From: Vulcanimicrobiia bacterium
Lineage (GTDB): Bacteria; Vulcanimicrobiota; Vulcanimicrobiia; Vulcanimicrobiales; Vulcanimicrobiaceae
NCBI GenBank assembly: GCA_024281075.1
Contig: JAMXLK010000076.1
Span: 1-37,109, forward strand
Length of the DNA stretch: 37,109 nt
Direction of reading: 5' to 3'
Under the pieces are notes generated by a model. The model was given only the letters and a program-made list of their open reading frames with translations, made no database searches and was not told the origin of the DNA. Positions 22,348-30,928 of this stretch are shown one piece after another (position 1 is the stretch's first letter; each line of letters starts with the position of its first letter). A program made the translations under genes and the position numbers.

Positions 22348-23465
22348 GGCCGGACGAAATCGTCGCGTATACCGAAGCTCTGGCCCGCATCGCCGCCTCG
22401 GGCGGCGGCCCCAAGGCCCTCGCGGCGCATCTCGCGCAGATCGCCGGCGGCGGCGTGTTGCTCGAAGATGCGAATTGGCGCCACCTTACGAGCGCCGGTT
22501 CGGGAACGATTCCCGCGAGCGCGCGCGGCGTCGTCGAGTCGGGCGCGCCCGGACACGCGCAACGCGTGACCGCCGGCAACGCCGGCATCGGCTGGCTCTC
22601 GCTCTTCGGCGGCGATCGCGCAGCCGACGCCGATATCTTACTGCGGCTTACGGCAGCGGCGATCGGCGTCGAACTTGCGCGCGACGGCGCAAGCCTGCGG
22701 CGGCATCCCGGCGACTTTTGGCAATCGCTGCTGAACCGTACCTTTCACGATGCAACGGTCGCGCGCGACGAGGCGGCGGCGCGCGGCATTGCGCTCGCAT
22801 CGCACTATATCGCCGTCATTCTGGAAGTTGAAGACGGAGCGCCCGCCGAGATTCGGCCGCTCGTCACCGACGCGTTTCGATCGTCCGACGGCGAGGTCGG
22901 ATTGATCGAGCGCGGCGCGGCGCTGCTGGCATTCGTTCCGGCGGCGCGCGCGGTCGACGCAAGCAACGCGAAGACGGCCGCAAGTTTGCTGCCGAAAAGC
23001 ATCGCACGACGCAAGCCGCAGCTGCGTGTTTCGGGCGGCATCGGCACGGTCGAACCGCCCATTGCGCTGGAACGCAGCCTTCGCGCGGCGGAAGCGGCAT
23101 TGGCAATCGGACGGCGCATCTACGGCGGCGGCCGAATCGCCGGGTACGACGATTTGGGCGCCTTTCGGCTGCTCTACGAAGGCGCCGACGTAGACCGAAT
23201 GCGCTCATTTGCCGCCGAGGTGCTCGCGCCGCTGCGCGCCTACGACGAACAGCACCAAACCGACCTCGAACGCACGCTCAAGCTCTACTTTAAAGTCGGA
23301 CAGAACGTCAAGACGGCCGCGTCGGAACTCAGCGTGCATCGTCATACCGTCTTTTATCGCTTGCGGCAGATCGGTGAAATCTGCGCGCGTTCCCTCGACA
23401 CGCCGCAGGATCAGCTCACGCTGCGCATGGCAATTGCGATCGATGAACTCCACGACGCGTACTGA
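22344..23465 (+). CDS. PucR/CdaR-type transcriptional regulator
   Basis: 373 aa from GTG 22344 (GTGA overlap with the preceding stop). The C-terminus is the PucR helix-turn-helix: LERTLKLYFKVGQNVKTAAS, ELSVHRHTVFYRLRQIGEIC and a final LRMAIAIDELHDAY. The middle resembles the degenerate GGDEF-like domain of CdaR regulators (SGGIGTVEPPIALERSLRAA, then EAALAIGRR). The N-terminal 140 residues look like a GAF-type sensory part with no recognisable ligand motif. Such regulators control amine, purine or amino acid genes. The glutamine synthetase-like gene overlapping its 3' end by 23 bases is the likely target. Confidence 0.85.
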   Translation: MRPDEIVAYTEALARIAASGGGPKALAAHLAQIAGGGVLLEDANWRHLTSAGSGTIPASARGVVESGAPGHAQRVTAGNAGIGWLSLFGGDRAADADILLRLTAAAIGVELARDGASLRRHPGDFWQSLLNRTFHDATVARDEAAARGIALASHYIAVILEVEDGAPAEIRPLVTDAFRSSDGEVGLIERGAALLAFVPAARAVDASNAKTAASLLPKSIARRKPQLRVSGGIGTVEPPIALERSLRAAEAALAIGRRIYGGGRIAGYDDLGAFRLLYEGADVDRMRSFAAEVLAPLRAYDEQHQTDLERTLKLYFKVGQNVKTAASELSVHRHTVFYRLRQIGEICARSLDTPQDQLTLRMAIAIDELHDAY

Positions 23466-24762
23466 GTGGCGCCGGCCGGCCGCCAAACGTGACGTCGTAC
23501 GGCTCGCACGCGAGCAAAACGTGCGTTTCGTCCGTTTGGTCTTCGCCGACATCTTCGGCGTCAGCAAGAACGTCTCGATTCCGATCGACGAGCTCGAGCC
23601 GGCGCTTGACGGCCGCATCACCTTCGACGGCGGATCGATCGACGGTTTCGTGCGCGGCGAGGAGCTGGACATGCTGCTGCGCCCGGATCCGTCAACGTTC
23701 GCGGTCTATCCGTGGCGGGCGGCCGGCGACGCGGCCGAAGCGCGCTTGATTTGCGACATCGCGATGCCGGACGGGTCTCCATTCGAAGGATGTCCCCGCA
23801 CGACGCTGCGGCGCGCAATCGAGAGTGCGTCCGCGCTGACCGGACAACGCGTCGGGCTGGAGATCGAGTTCTATCTATTCGAACGCCGCAACGGCGAAAA
23901 CGCGTCAACGGTGACGTCGGACGTTGGCTCCTATTTCGACTTTTCGGCAAACGATCGCGGCGAAGAGGCGCGGAACGCCATCGTGGCGGCGCTGCGAGCG
24001 ATGGGCGTACCGATCGCATCGGCACATCACGAGCACGGCGCCGGCCAACACGAAATCGACGTCGCGCACGACGATCCGCTCGCCGCGGCCGATCATGCGC
24101 TCACGCTGCGTACGATCGCGAAGCACGTCGCCGCCGACTTCGGCTTGGAGGCCACGTTCATGCCCAAGCCGTTAGCCGATCGCGCGGGCAGCGGGCTGCA
24201 CGCCGACTTTCGTTTGCCTGAGCCGACCGACGAGGAGACGGTGCTTTACGTCGTCGGCGGATTGCTCGCGCATGCGGCCGCGACGACGGCGATATGCAAC
24301 CCGACCGTTAACTCCTATAAGCGGCTCGTTGCGGCGTGGGATGCGCCGATTTATGCGGTGTGGTCGGAGCGCAGCGCGAACGCGCTCGTGCGCGTGCCGC
24401 CGGGGCAGAAACCCGCACGCATCGAGATGCGCAGTCCGGATCCGGCCTGCAACCCATACCTCGCACTCGCGGTGCTGATCGGCGCGGCGTCGGACGGCGT
24501 GACGCAGGCGACGTTGCCTGGGCCTGCGTCAGTCGGCTCGACCTACGAGTTGAGCGAGAAAGAGCGGCGCGAACGAGGGATTCGAACGCTGCCGAAATCG
24601 CTGCGTCAGGCGATTTCCGAGCTCGACGGCGACGCGGTCGTGCGAGCGTCGCTCGGCGATCACCTCTACCATGCATTTCGCGATGCAAAGCTCGAAGAGT
24701 ACGAGCGGTACCGGCGCGCCGTCCATCCATGGGAACGCGACCAATACCTTCGGCTCTACTAA
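23443..24762 (+). CDS. Type I glutamine synthetase family enzyme
   Basis: 439 aa from ATG 23443, 23 bases inside the regulator gene; no in-frame start after the regulator stop gives a complete domain. It resembles Gram-positive GSI-alpha: FADIFGVSKNVSIP, GSIDGFVRGEELDMLLRPDP, FMPKPLADRAGSGLHADFRL, NPTVNSYKRL and an HPWERDQYLRLY end close to the Bacillus enzyme. Metal-binding Glu residues (GLEIEFYLF, HHEHGAGQHEID) are kept. The catalytic flap, PGYEAP in ordinary enzymes, is AAWDAP (Asp300), so the key flap Glu is replaced. It may ligate an amine other than ammonia, for example as a gamma-glutamyl-amine synthetase; the amine decarboxylase nearby fits but is only context. I therefore give no symbol. 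Confidence 0.85.
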   Translation: MNSTTRTEWRRPAAKRDVVRLAREQNVRFVRLVFADIFGVSKNVSIPIDELEPALDGRITFDGGSIDGFVRGEELDMLLRPDPSTFAVYPWRAAGDAAEARLICDIAMPDGSPFEGCPRTTLRRAIESASALTGQRVGLEIEFYLFERRNGENASTVTSDVGSYFDFSANDRGEEARNAIVAALRAMGVPIASAHHEHGAGQHEIDVAHDDPLAAADHALTLRTIAKHVAADFGLEATFMPKPLADRAGSGLHADFRLPEPTDEETVLYVVGGLLAHAAATTAICNPTVNSYKRLVAAWDAPIYAVWSERSANALVRVPPGQKPARIEMRSPDPACNPYLALAVLIGAASDGVTQATLPGPASVGSTYELSEKERRERGIRTLPKSLRQAISELDGDAVVRASLGDHLYHAFRDAKLEEYERYRRAVHPWERDQYLRLY

Positions 24763-24769
24763 TGCGGCC

Positions 24770-25429
24770 GTGAAATCACGCACGGTCGCACCGATTCTCG
24801 CTGCGGTGACTGCTGCGGCCGTTGTGGGCGTTGCGATGCTTTTCGGGCCGACGTGGCTCAAACCGATGGTTCGCGTCGTAGCAATCTACGACGCTGCGGT
24901 CGTCACCCTCATCGCTTGGCACTGGCGCATCATCCTTTCGAGCAACGCCGAGCAGACGCGCGTTCGCGCGGCGGCGCAAGATCCCGGACGCGATGCGGTC
25001 TTCGTGCTGACGCTCGTCGCGGTGGCCTTCGGTTTCACCGCAGCGTTTGCAATTTTAGGCCGCAGTCCCAAGACGAGCATATCGGAGCACATTGCGGTCG
25101 TTTACGCCCTGGGATTCGGTGCCGTCGTCTTAGGATGGGCGGTCATCCATACCATGTTTGCATTTCGGTACGCCCATCTCTACTATCGCGATCTCGACCG
25201 CGACAAGGAGAGCGATCGCGGCCTAACGTTTCCCGGCGAACCCGAACCGAACTACGCCGATCTTGCGTATTTTGCCTTCGTGATCGGCATGACGTTCCAA
25301 GTCTCCGACGTGCAGGTAACGGCGCGGACGATTCGGCGAACCGTCCTCTACCACGGCCTCATCTCCTACGCCTATAGCACCGCGATCATTGCCTTGGTGG
25401 TCAATATCGTCTCCGGACTGCTACACTAG
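24770..25429 (+). CDS. DUF1345-family membrane protein
   Basis: 219 aa from GTG 24770; longer readings would overlap the glutamine synthetase-like gene. About five membrane helices. The family signature is evident in the second half: MFAFRYAHLYYRD, LTFPGEPEPNYADLAYFAFV, IGMTFQVSDVQVTARTIRRT and VLYHGLISYAYSTAIIALVV. The aromatic and acidic residues of the PNYADLAYF segment are typical. No biochemical function is established for DUF1345. It sits 7 bases after the synthetase and 7 before the next small membrane gene, so it is probably in the same transcript. Confidence 0.85.
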   Translation: MKSRTVAPILAAVTAAAVVGVAMLFGPTWLKPMVRVVAIYDAAVVTLIAWHWRIILSSNAEQTRVRAAAQDPGRDAVFVLTLVAVAFGFTAAFAILGRSPKTSISEHIAVVYALGFGAVVLGWAVIHTMFAFRYAHLYYRDLDRDKESDRGLTFPGEPEPNYADLAYFAFVIGMTFQVSDVQVTARTIRRTVLYHGLISYAYSTAIIALVVNIVSGLLH

Positions 25430-25436
25430 CGTCGTC

Positions 25437-25826
25437 ATGGAAGAGACTCCCGCGCCGCGCCCAACGCTGCCAATGGTTGCGACCGCCGTCTGGGGCATTC
25501 TGCTCTTCCCCGGGCTGCTCGGCGCGGCGCTCTCGGTGATGTTCTTCGACGCGCCCGGTTCGATGAGCAATCCGGCGGCGTGGCTCAACGCGTCGATCGT
25601 CGCGTCGTTTCCGCTGCTATGTCTCGCCTCAATCGCCGGATCGTGGATCGTTTGGAGTTTGCGCAAGGGTGTGGCGCAGGCCGGCGGCCGGTACGCGGCG
25701 CTGGCCGTCGCGCTGCTTCCCGTTCTGCCGATCGCCTACGTTGCCGCAGCCATGGTCATTCAGACGTTGGGCGTCTTGACCAGCGGTCAGCCGTTGGGAT
25801 TGCACACCACGATTATCAAGCAGTAG
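25437..25826 (+). CDS. Small membrane protein of unknown function (129 aa)
   Basis: ATG 25437 follows the DUF1345 stop by 7 bases. Three predicted helices: MVATAVWGILLFPGLLGAAL, ASFPLLCLASIAGSWIVWSL and LAVALLPVLPIAYVAAAMVI, with a short basic loop (RKGVAQAGGRY) between the second and third. I recognise no family. Its last 11 bases overlap the convergent decarboxylase gene. Confidence 0.68.
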   Translation: MEETPAPRPTLPMVATAVWGILLFPGLLGAALSVMFFDAPGSMSNPAAWLNASIVASFPLLCLASIAGSWIVWSLRKGVAQAGGRYAALAVALLPVLPIAYVAAAMVIQTLGVLTSGQPLGLHTTIIKQ

Positions 25827-27228
25827 CGCGTTTGAGAAGATCCCAGGCTAATTCGACGTCGCTGCGCTGCGTGCGCAGATTGCCGATCGCGAGCCGAAGC
25901 GCATACCGCCCATTAATTTTGGTATGCGATAAGAAGACGTCGCCGGTCGCGTTGACCGCTTCGAGAATCGCAGCGTTGCGAGCCTCGAGCTGCGCTTCGT
26001 CCGAGCCGGGTGGCGCATAACGGAAACAGACCACCGAGAGCGGATGCGGTGCGAGGATCTCCCAATGCGGCTCCGCGCGAACCCATTGCGCGAACTCTTG
26101 CGCCAACGCGATGTGGCCTCGCAGTCTCTGCCGGATGCCTTCGGCGCCGTAGTGCCGCAATACGAACCAGAGTTTGAGCGCGCGGAAGCGCCGCCCGAGC
26201 TGTAAGCCGTAGTCCATATAGTTGATCGCATCGGTCTCCGGCGTCGTCAGATATTCGGGAACGAGACTAAAGGCTTGCCGTACGACAGCTTCGTTCTTCA
26301 CGTAGAGCACCGAGCAGTCCATCGGCACGAACATCCACTTATGAGGGTTGACGACGAGCGAATCGGCAAGCTCGACACCGTCGAGCAAATAGCGAAACTC
26401 CGGCACGATCGCAGCGACCCCGGCGTACGCGGCGTCGACGTGCAGCCAGACTCCAAACTCGCGCGCAATCTTCGCGATCGCGCGCACCGGATCGACCGAC
26501 GTTGTGGACGTCGTTCCGACCGTCGCGACGATCGCCATCGGTTTCATGCCGGCGTCACGATCGGCCGCAATCCGCGCGCGCAGCGGGTCGGGACGCATGC
26601 GAAAGTCGCGATCACATTCAACGCGCACGACGTTGCGGCGGCCGGCGCCCAGCGCGATTGCCGCTTTTTCGACGTGCGAATGCGTCTGCTCGGTGATGTA
26701 GACGCGCAGCACAGGTAACGCGCGTCCCGAGATGCCTTCTTCGCGAATCGACGGATCGAGGGCTTCGCGCGCAGCGGCCAACGCGGTGAAACCGGCGATC
26801 GATGCTGTGTCGTAGATGAGGCCCGTCCACTCCGGCGGCAGGCCGAGCAATCGGGCCAGCCAGCGCATCGTTACCATCTCGAGCTCGGTTGCCGCGGGGG
26901 ACGTGCGCCACAGCATCGCTTTGACGTCGAGCGTGGCGGCTAAGGCCTCGGCTGCAATCGCGACGGGCGCCGCGCTGGTGGCGAAATACGCGAAAAAGCG
27001 GGGATGGTTCCAATGCGTGGTTGCGGGAACGACGATGCGCTCGAAATCGGCGAAGATTGCGTCGAACGATTCGCCGCGCTCGGGCGCTTCCGCCGGTAGT
27101 GCGCCGATCACATCGCCGGGCCGCACCTGCGGGAAGACGCGGTACGCGCCGGGCTGCTCGAAATAGCGCGCGATCCAGGCAGCCACGCGCTCAAAATCGT
27201 CGCGCTCGACGCCATCGGGGTGGATCAT
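25816..27228 (-). CDS. Aromatic-L-amino-acid decarboxylase (group II PLP decarboxylase)
   Basis: 470 aa from ATG 27228. The group II decarboxylase core is complete: THWNHPRFFAYFATSAAPVA, SPAATELEMVTMRWLARLLG, a cofactor-ring His in TEQTHSHVEKAAIALG, HVDAAYAGVAAIVPEF (PLP Asp) and VVNPHKWMFVPMDCS with PLP-binding Lys297. These enzymes turn tryptophan, tyrosine or phenylalanine-type amino acids into amines; the exact substrate cannot be read from the sequence. It is divergent from the aldo-keto reductase, with 45 bases between starts. Upstream in-frame codons exist but are antisense to that gene. Confidence 0.9.
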   Translation of the reverse strand: MIHPDGVERDDFERVAAWIARYFEQPGAYRVFPQVRPGDVIGALPAEAPERGESFDAIFADFERIVVPATTHWNHPRFFAYFATSAAPVAIAAEALAATLDVKAMLWRTSPAATELEMVTMRWLARLLGLPPEWTGLIYDTASIAGFTALAAAREALDPSIREEGISGRALPVLRVYITEQTHSHVEKAAIALGAGRRNVVRVECDRDFRMRPDPLRARIAADRDAGMKPMAIVATVGTTSTTSVDPVRAIAKIAREFGVWLHVDAAYAGVAAIVPEFRYLLDGVELADSLVVNPHKWMFVPMDCSVLYVKNEAVVRQAFSLVPEYLTTPETDAINYMDYGLQLGRRFRALKLWFVLRHYGAEGIRQRLRGHIALAQEFAQWVRAEPHWEILAPHPLSVVCFRYAPPGSDEAQLEARNAAILEAVNATGDVFLSHTKINGRYALRLAIGNLRTQRSDVELAWDLLKRATA

Positions 27229-27273
27229 GATAGGGGACCTAGTGTTGGCGACCTGCACGGAGAAGGCCCGCAT

Positions 27274-28326
27274 ATGAAATACCGCACGTATCCACGCAGC
27301 GACGTCACCGTCAGCGAGGTCGGCTTCGGCCTGTGGACGACTTCGACCGGCTGGTGGGGCGAAAAGAGCGACGAAGAAGCTGTCGCGATGCTGCACGCCG
27401 CGCACGATCTCGGCATTACGTTCTACGACGCTGCGGATACGTACGGCAATGGTCGCAGCGAGGAGCAGTTGGCCAAGGCCTTCGGCGATCGGCGCGAGCG
27501 CGTCGTCTACGCAACGAAATTCGGCTACGACTTTTTAAACGCCGCGCAGGAGCGGCGCGGCCAATCCGAGCTGCCCCAAGATTTCTCGCCGGCCTTCGTA
27601 CGCCGCGCGCTCGAAGCGTCGCTGCGCCGTTTGCAGACGGACTACGTCGACATCTATCAGATGCACAATGCGCGCATGGCGCAGGTTGACGACGACGCGC
27701 TCTGGGATCTGCTCGAATCGCTCAAGCGCGAAGGGAAAATACGGATGTACGGCGTCGCGCTCGGCCCCGCGATCGGCTGGCTCTACGAAGGCGTAGAATC
27801 GGTCCGCCGGCGCAACGTCGCGACGCTGCAGATCATTTGGAACATGCTCGAGCAGTATCCCGGCGACGAGCAGATTCGCGCGGCCTACGATTCAAATGCG
27901 GACACCGGCTACATGATTCGGGTGCCGCATTCGAGTGGCATGCTCGAAGGTCACTACACCGCCGAGACGGCGTTTCCCAAGAACGACCATCGCCGCCACC
28001 GACCGCGTGAATGGCTGATCAACGGCGTGGAGAAGGTGCGGCAGCTGCGCTTTTTGGAGCGTTCCGATCGGACGCTCGGCCAAGCCGCGATCCAGTGGCT
28101 GCTCGCGGAACCCCGCGTGATGACGGTACTCCCGAACATCTATGACCGCGCTCAGCTCGAAGAGTTCGCGGCTGCGCCGGACGCACCGGCGTTGACGCCC
28201 GAAGAGCTCAAGCGCGTCGATGCACTCTATAAAGAAAACTTCGGCATCGACGAAGCACCAATGTCCTTCAAAGGCACAATGGAACCGCCTTTAGCAACGG
28301 CTTCGCCACATAATGTGTCATCCTGA
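27274..28326 (+). CDS. Aldo-keto reductase
   Basis: 350 aa from ATG 27274, with GGAGAAGG about 8 bases upstream. The NADPH-dependent aldo-keto reductase tetrad is visible: Asp52 and Tyr57 (FYDAADTYGNGRSEEQL), Lys82 (YATKFGY) and His131 (YQMHNAR). LGQAAIQWLLAEPRVMTVLP matches the C-terminal family helix. Substrate is unknown; reduction of an aldehyde from the divergent amine pathway is possible. The last residues (ATASPHNVSS) and the stop codon are formed where a palindromic repeat begins (28319), so the tail was probably altered by its insertion. Confidence 0.9.
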   Translation: MKYRTYPRSDVTVSEVGFGLWTTSTGWWGEKSDEEAVAMLHAAHDLGITFYDAADTYGNGRSEEQLAKAFGDRRERVVYATKFGYDFLNAAQERRGQSELPQDFSPAFVRRALEASLRRLQTDYVDIYQMHNARMAQVDDDALWDLLESLKREGKIRMYGVALGPAIGWLYEGVESVRRRNVATLQIIWNMLEQYPGDEQIRAAYDSNADTGYMIRVPHSSGMLEGHYTAETAFPKNDHRRHRPREWLINGVEKVRQLRFLERSDRTLGQAAIQWLLAEPRVMTVLPNIYDRAQLEEFAAAPDAPALTPEELKRVDALYKENFGIDEAPMSFKGTMEPPLATASPHNVSS

Positions 28327-28361
28327 GCGGAGCGCCGTAGGCGCGGAGTCGAAGGACGAGC
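28319..28361 (+). repeat. Dispersed palindromic repeat between aldo-keto reductase and RidA genes
   Basis: The 43-base element runs CATCCTGAGCGGAGC, then a GCGCC/GGCGC stem around GTA, then GGAGTCGAAGGACGAGC. Its start supplies the TGA stop of the upstream gene, and its end supplies an AAGGA ribosome binding site 6 bases before the RidA ATG. The ATCCTGAGC and AGTCGAAGG ends recur in the element at 33649-33702, so both belong to one dispersed family. Confidence 0.65.
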
Positions 28362-28362
28362 T

Positions 28363-28743
28363 ATGAGGCACGAGCACGTCCACAGCGCCCACGCTCCGCA
28401 TCCCATCGGACCGTACAGCCAAGCGGTGCAGTGCGGCACCGAGCTGTACTGCAGCGGCCAGATTCCACTCGATCCGACAACCGGGGAGATCGTCGACGGC
28501 GACGTGACCGCACAGACCGAGCGCGTCATCGAAAATCTGGGCGCGGTGCTCTGCGCCGCGGGCTATGAGTACGTCGACGTCGTCAAAACGACAATCTTTC
28601 TCGTCGACATGAAAGACTTTGCAGCCGTCAATGCCGTTTACGAAAAATATTTCGGCATGTCGAAGCCGGCGCGCAGCACCGTCGCGGTCGCCGCACTGCC
28701 GCGCGGCGCCCGGATCGAAATCGACTGTATCGCGCGGGCCTGA
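28363..28743 (+). CDS. RidA/YjgF-family deaminase
   Basis: 126 aa. RidA proteins hydrolyse reactive enamine/imine intermediates released by PLP enzymes. The family pattern is complete: HAPHPIGPYSQAVQ, LYCSGQIPLDPTTGEIVDGD, the AGYEYVDVVKTTIFLVDMKD segment and SKPARSTVAVAALPRGARIE with the conserved Arg (about residue 107) and Glu. The presence of PLP enzymes on both sides fits a protective role. The ribosome binding site lies in the preceding repeat. The last 106 bases overlap the convergent exported-protein gene. Confidence 0.93.
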   Translation: MRHEHVHSAHAPHPIGPYSQAVQCGTELYCSGQIPLDPTTGEIVDGDVTAQTERVIENLGAVLCAAGYEYVDVVKTTIFLVDMKDFAAVNAVYEKYFGMSKPARSTVAVAALPRGARIEIDCIARA

Positions 28744-29663
28744 GGCGCGCGGGAGCGCGGCTTAGGGCTACCATCGCCTTTGCGCAGCCGCTCCAACAAT
28801 TGTCCGACGTAATCCGGTTCGCCGGCCGCTTGGTGCTTTCGATATTCTTCGGTATTGAAGAGCCAGTCGGGCAGCGTCGCCGGTAACCCGATTTCGTTAT
28901 TCTGCACGTCGAACTCGTAGTGCATCGGCTCATCGTCGTACGTCCATTGTGAGCGCGTAACGACCCAGCAGCCCAAGACGTCACGAAGGTCCACCGTGGC
29001 CTCCGTTTCGCTGACGGGCGCTTGCGGAACCGGCCGGTACGTCCCCACGAACCGCACGCGCCGCACGTCATAGGTAAGCGCGTCAATCCAAAGATCCCGC
29101 AGATTGTGCCGCTGCGGCTCCTCCCGCGGCTTCAGTTGGAAGTGGTACGTCTGCCGGCCGTCAATCTGCTCGATCGGCGGCAACGCGGCAGTTCTTGCGA
29201 GCGCATACGGCCACTGCGCGACCGCGACCACGCGCGCGATCGTCATGAGTCCGCTGATATCGGGCGACATGGCAACGCTCTGCGCCGGCGCGACGCGAAC
29301 GGACGAGCGAATCGTCCACGCAAAAGGCCCGATAAACTCAGGTTCGATAATCGCCGGCGGCAGTTTCCCGCTCGCACTCCCGTCGCTAACGTTCTCCATT
29401 CCGTCGGAGAGCCGCAGCGCATAGCGATTGACTTCCACCGACTTGTTCTCGCCGGTGTAGTACCCCATCGGGCGCCGCGTAATGTGCCACGTGCTCGTCC
29501 AGACGGCGTACGGAGGCACCGGGTACGATTGCAGACGCCGAAACGCCGCATCGAAGATCTGCTGCGCCGTCATCGGAGGCGGCGCATCGCCGCGGACGGG
29601 GGCGGGGAGCAAGGCGAGCAGCGGCGCCGAGGCGGCAACCGCCAGTGCTCGCCGAAACCACAC
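28638..29663 (-). CDS. Exported protein of unknown function (341 aa)
   Basis: GTG 29663, 8 bases after the TPR gene stop. A signal peptide is present (AVAASAPLLALLPAPVRGDA). The body has many Trp and Tyr and alternates short strands: YAVWTSTWHITRRPMGYYTG, the TYHFQLKPREEPQRHNLRDL segment and VTRSQWTYDDEPMHYEFDVQ. This resembles beta-rich outer-membrane lipoprotein-sorting-like (LolA/LolB-type) folds, but I cannot assign a family. The last 35 or so residues are basic, low-complexity and antisense to RidA, so the functional protein probably ends near LLERLRKGDG. Confidence 0.65.
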   Translation of the reverse strand: MWFRRALAVAASAPLLALLPAPVRGDAPPPMTAQQIFDAAFRRLQSYPVPPYAVWTSTWHITRRPMGYYTGENKSVEVNRYALRLSDGMENVSDGSASGKLPPAIIEPEFIGPFAWTIRSSVRVAPAQSVAMSPDISGLMTIARVVAVAQWPYALARTAALPPIEQIDGRQTYHFQLKPREEPQRHNLRDLWIDALTYDVRRVRFVGTYRPVPQAPVSETEATVDLRDVLGCWVVTRSQWTYDDEPMHYEFDVQNNEIGLPATLPDWLFNTEEYRKHQAAGEPDYVGQLLERLRKGDGSPKPRSRAPQARAIQSISIRAPRGSAATATVLRAGFDMPKYFS

Positions 29664-29671
29664 GGTAATCG

Positions 29672-30871
29672 TTATTGCGGCGATTGGCCCGCTTGCATCA
29701 GCCGCTGCGTTTCTTCTTTGGCGATCTCCGAAACGTCGGGGTCAAATGACGTTTGCGCGGCTTTGAGCTGCGCGAGCGCGAGCGCTTTCTCTCCTTGCGC
29801 GGCGTAGGCGCGCGCTAAAAGATACCGCACGCGGCCGTCGTACGGCGCGGCCGCAACGCCTTTCAGTAAGGCCGACTGCGCGAGCGAATACAGCCCGTTG
29901 TGCTCGTAGTCGATGCCAAGATTGACGTACGATTCTGAAACGTACGGATTGACCGCGATCGCCTGGACGTAATACACGACCGCGCGCTTCCAATCGCCGC
30001 GTGCGTCCGCCAAATAGCCGAAATTCACGAGCGCCTCCGGTCGTTCCGGCTCGAGACGATGCGCCTTTCTGAACTGCGCGAGCGCTTGATCGTACGATCC
30101 CGCCTGAATCCTGGCAACGCCGATATTGTTGAGGCACGCATAGTTGGTCGGATCGATGTTCAAGCAGTCGTTGAGATACTCCATCGCCGTACCCGGGTCG
30201 TGCAAGTCCAAATACGCCATGCCGACACCGTTGAGCGCGGCGATCGAGCGCGGATCGCTGTCCAGCGCGCGGCGAAAATACCGCACCGCTTCGTTCGGGC
30301 GATGGACGGTCTGGTAAATCTCGCCGAGCTCTTCTTGAATGTCGGCATTATTGGGCTGGTCGTGCGCGGCGCGCACCATCTCGTCTTCGTACGACTGGAG
30401 GTCGCCTTTGCGCAAATGGAGGAAGACGAGGTCGCGTATCGAGTCGGTTCCGGGGAGCGCGCTTTGAAACTCCGCGATCGCCGCGTCGACCTGATTTTCC
30501 GTCGCATAGACGACGCCGAGCCGGTTGTGGGTCTGTTTGTCGTGCGGGTTGCGCGCCAACAGCCCTTTGTAGACCGCCTCGGCACGGTCGAATTGGCCTT
30601 GACGGTAGTACAAGTCACCCAGGAAGCGAGCGGCTTCGACTCCGTTGGGATGCGTTGCGACGAACTCGGCAAGCTGCGTGACCGCGCGGTCTATGTCGCC
30701 GGCGGCGATGAGCTCGCGCGCGTAGTTGATGGCGGCCTGTTGATCGGCAGTCTGGTGCGCTTCCGGCGACAGGATCACACTATCGTTGCTGGCGGCCGGC
30801 AGCGGCGCGGCGAGCACCGCCGCGAATGGCAGAGCAAGCAGGGCAAGGGCATAGAGAGTGCGTCGGCTCAT
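29672..30871 (-). CDS. Exported TPR-repeat protein
   Basis: 399 aa from ATG 30871, with GAGGAG 6 bases upstream. A signal peptide (LYALALLALPFAAVLAAPLP) is followed by eight or more tetratricopeptide repeats spanning about residues 45-385, for example AARFLGDLYYRQGQFDRAEA, IAALNGVGMAYLDLHDPGTA and the ACLNNIGVARIQAGSYDQAL repeat. TPR arrays hold protein complexes together. Location in the periplasm or at the envelope is inferred from the signal. It is paired with the exported protein 8 bases downstream, and the two probably act together. A TATAGT -10 candidate lies at 30887-30892. Confidence 0.88.
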   Translation of the reverse strand: MSRRTLYALALLALPFAAVLAAPLPAASNDSVILSPEAHQTADQQAAINYARELIAAGDIDRAVTQLAEFVATHPNGVEAARFLGDLYYRQGQFDRAEAVYKGLLARNPHDKQTHNRLGVVYATENQVDAAIAEFQSALPGTDSIRDLVFLHLRKGDLQSYEDEMVRAAHDQPNNADIQEELGEIYQTVHRPNEAVRYFRRALDSDPRSIAALNGVGMAYLDLHDPGTAMEYLNDCLNIDPTNYACLNNIGVARIQAGSYDQALAQFRKAHRLEPERPEALVNFGYLADARGDWKRAVVYYVQAIAVNPYVSESYVNLGIDYEHNGLYSLAQSALLKGVAAAPYDGRVRYLLARAYAAQGEKALALAQLKAAQTSFDPDVSEIAKEETQRLMQAGQSPQ

Positions 30872-30893
30872 GGTAGCTCCTCACCCACTATAG

Positions 30894-30923
30894 CGCACCG
30901 CCGGTGCGAGGCGTGACGCCTCG
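30894..30923 (-). terminator. Overlapping hairpins after nuoN
   Basis: Two perfect stems occupy the 57-base gap: 30907-30913 with 30917-30923 (CGAGGCG, 3-base loop) and 30894-30899 with 30903-30908 (CGCACC, 3-base loop). They lie just past the nuoN stop, where a terminator of the nuo operon is expected. No T-tract follows on the leftward strand, so an intrinsic terminator is not proven. Confidence 0.4.
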
Positions 30924-30928
30924 TTGCC

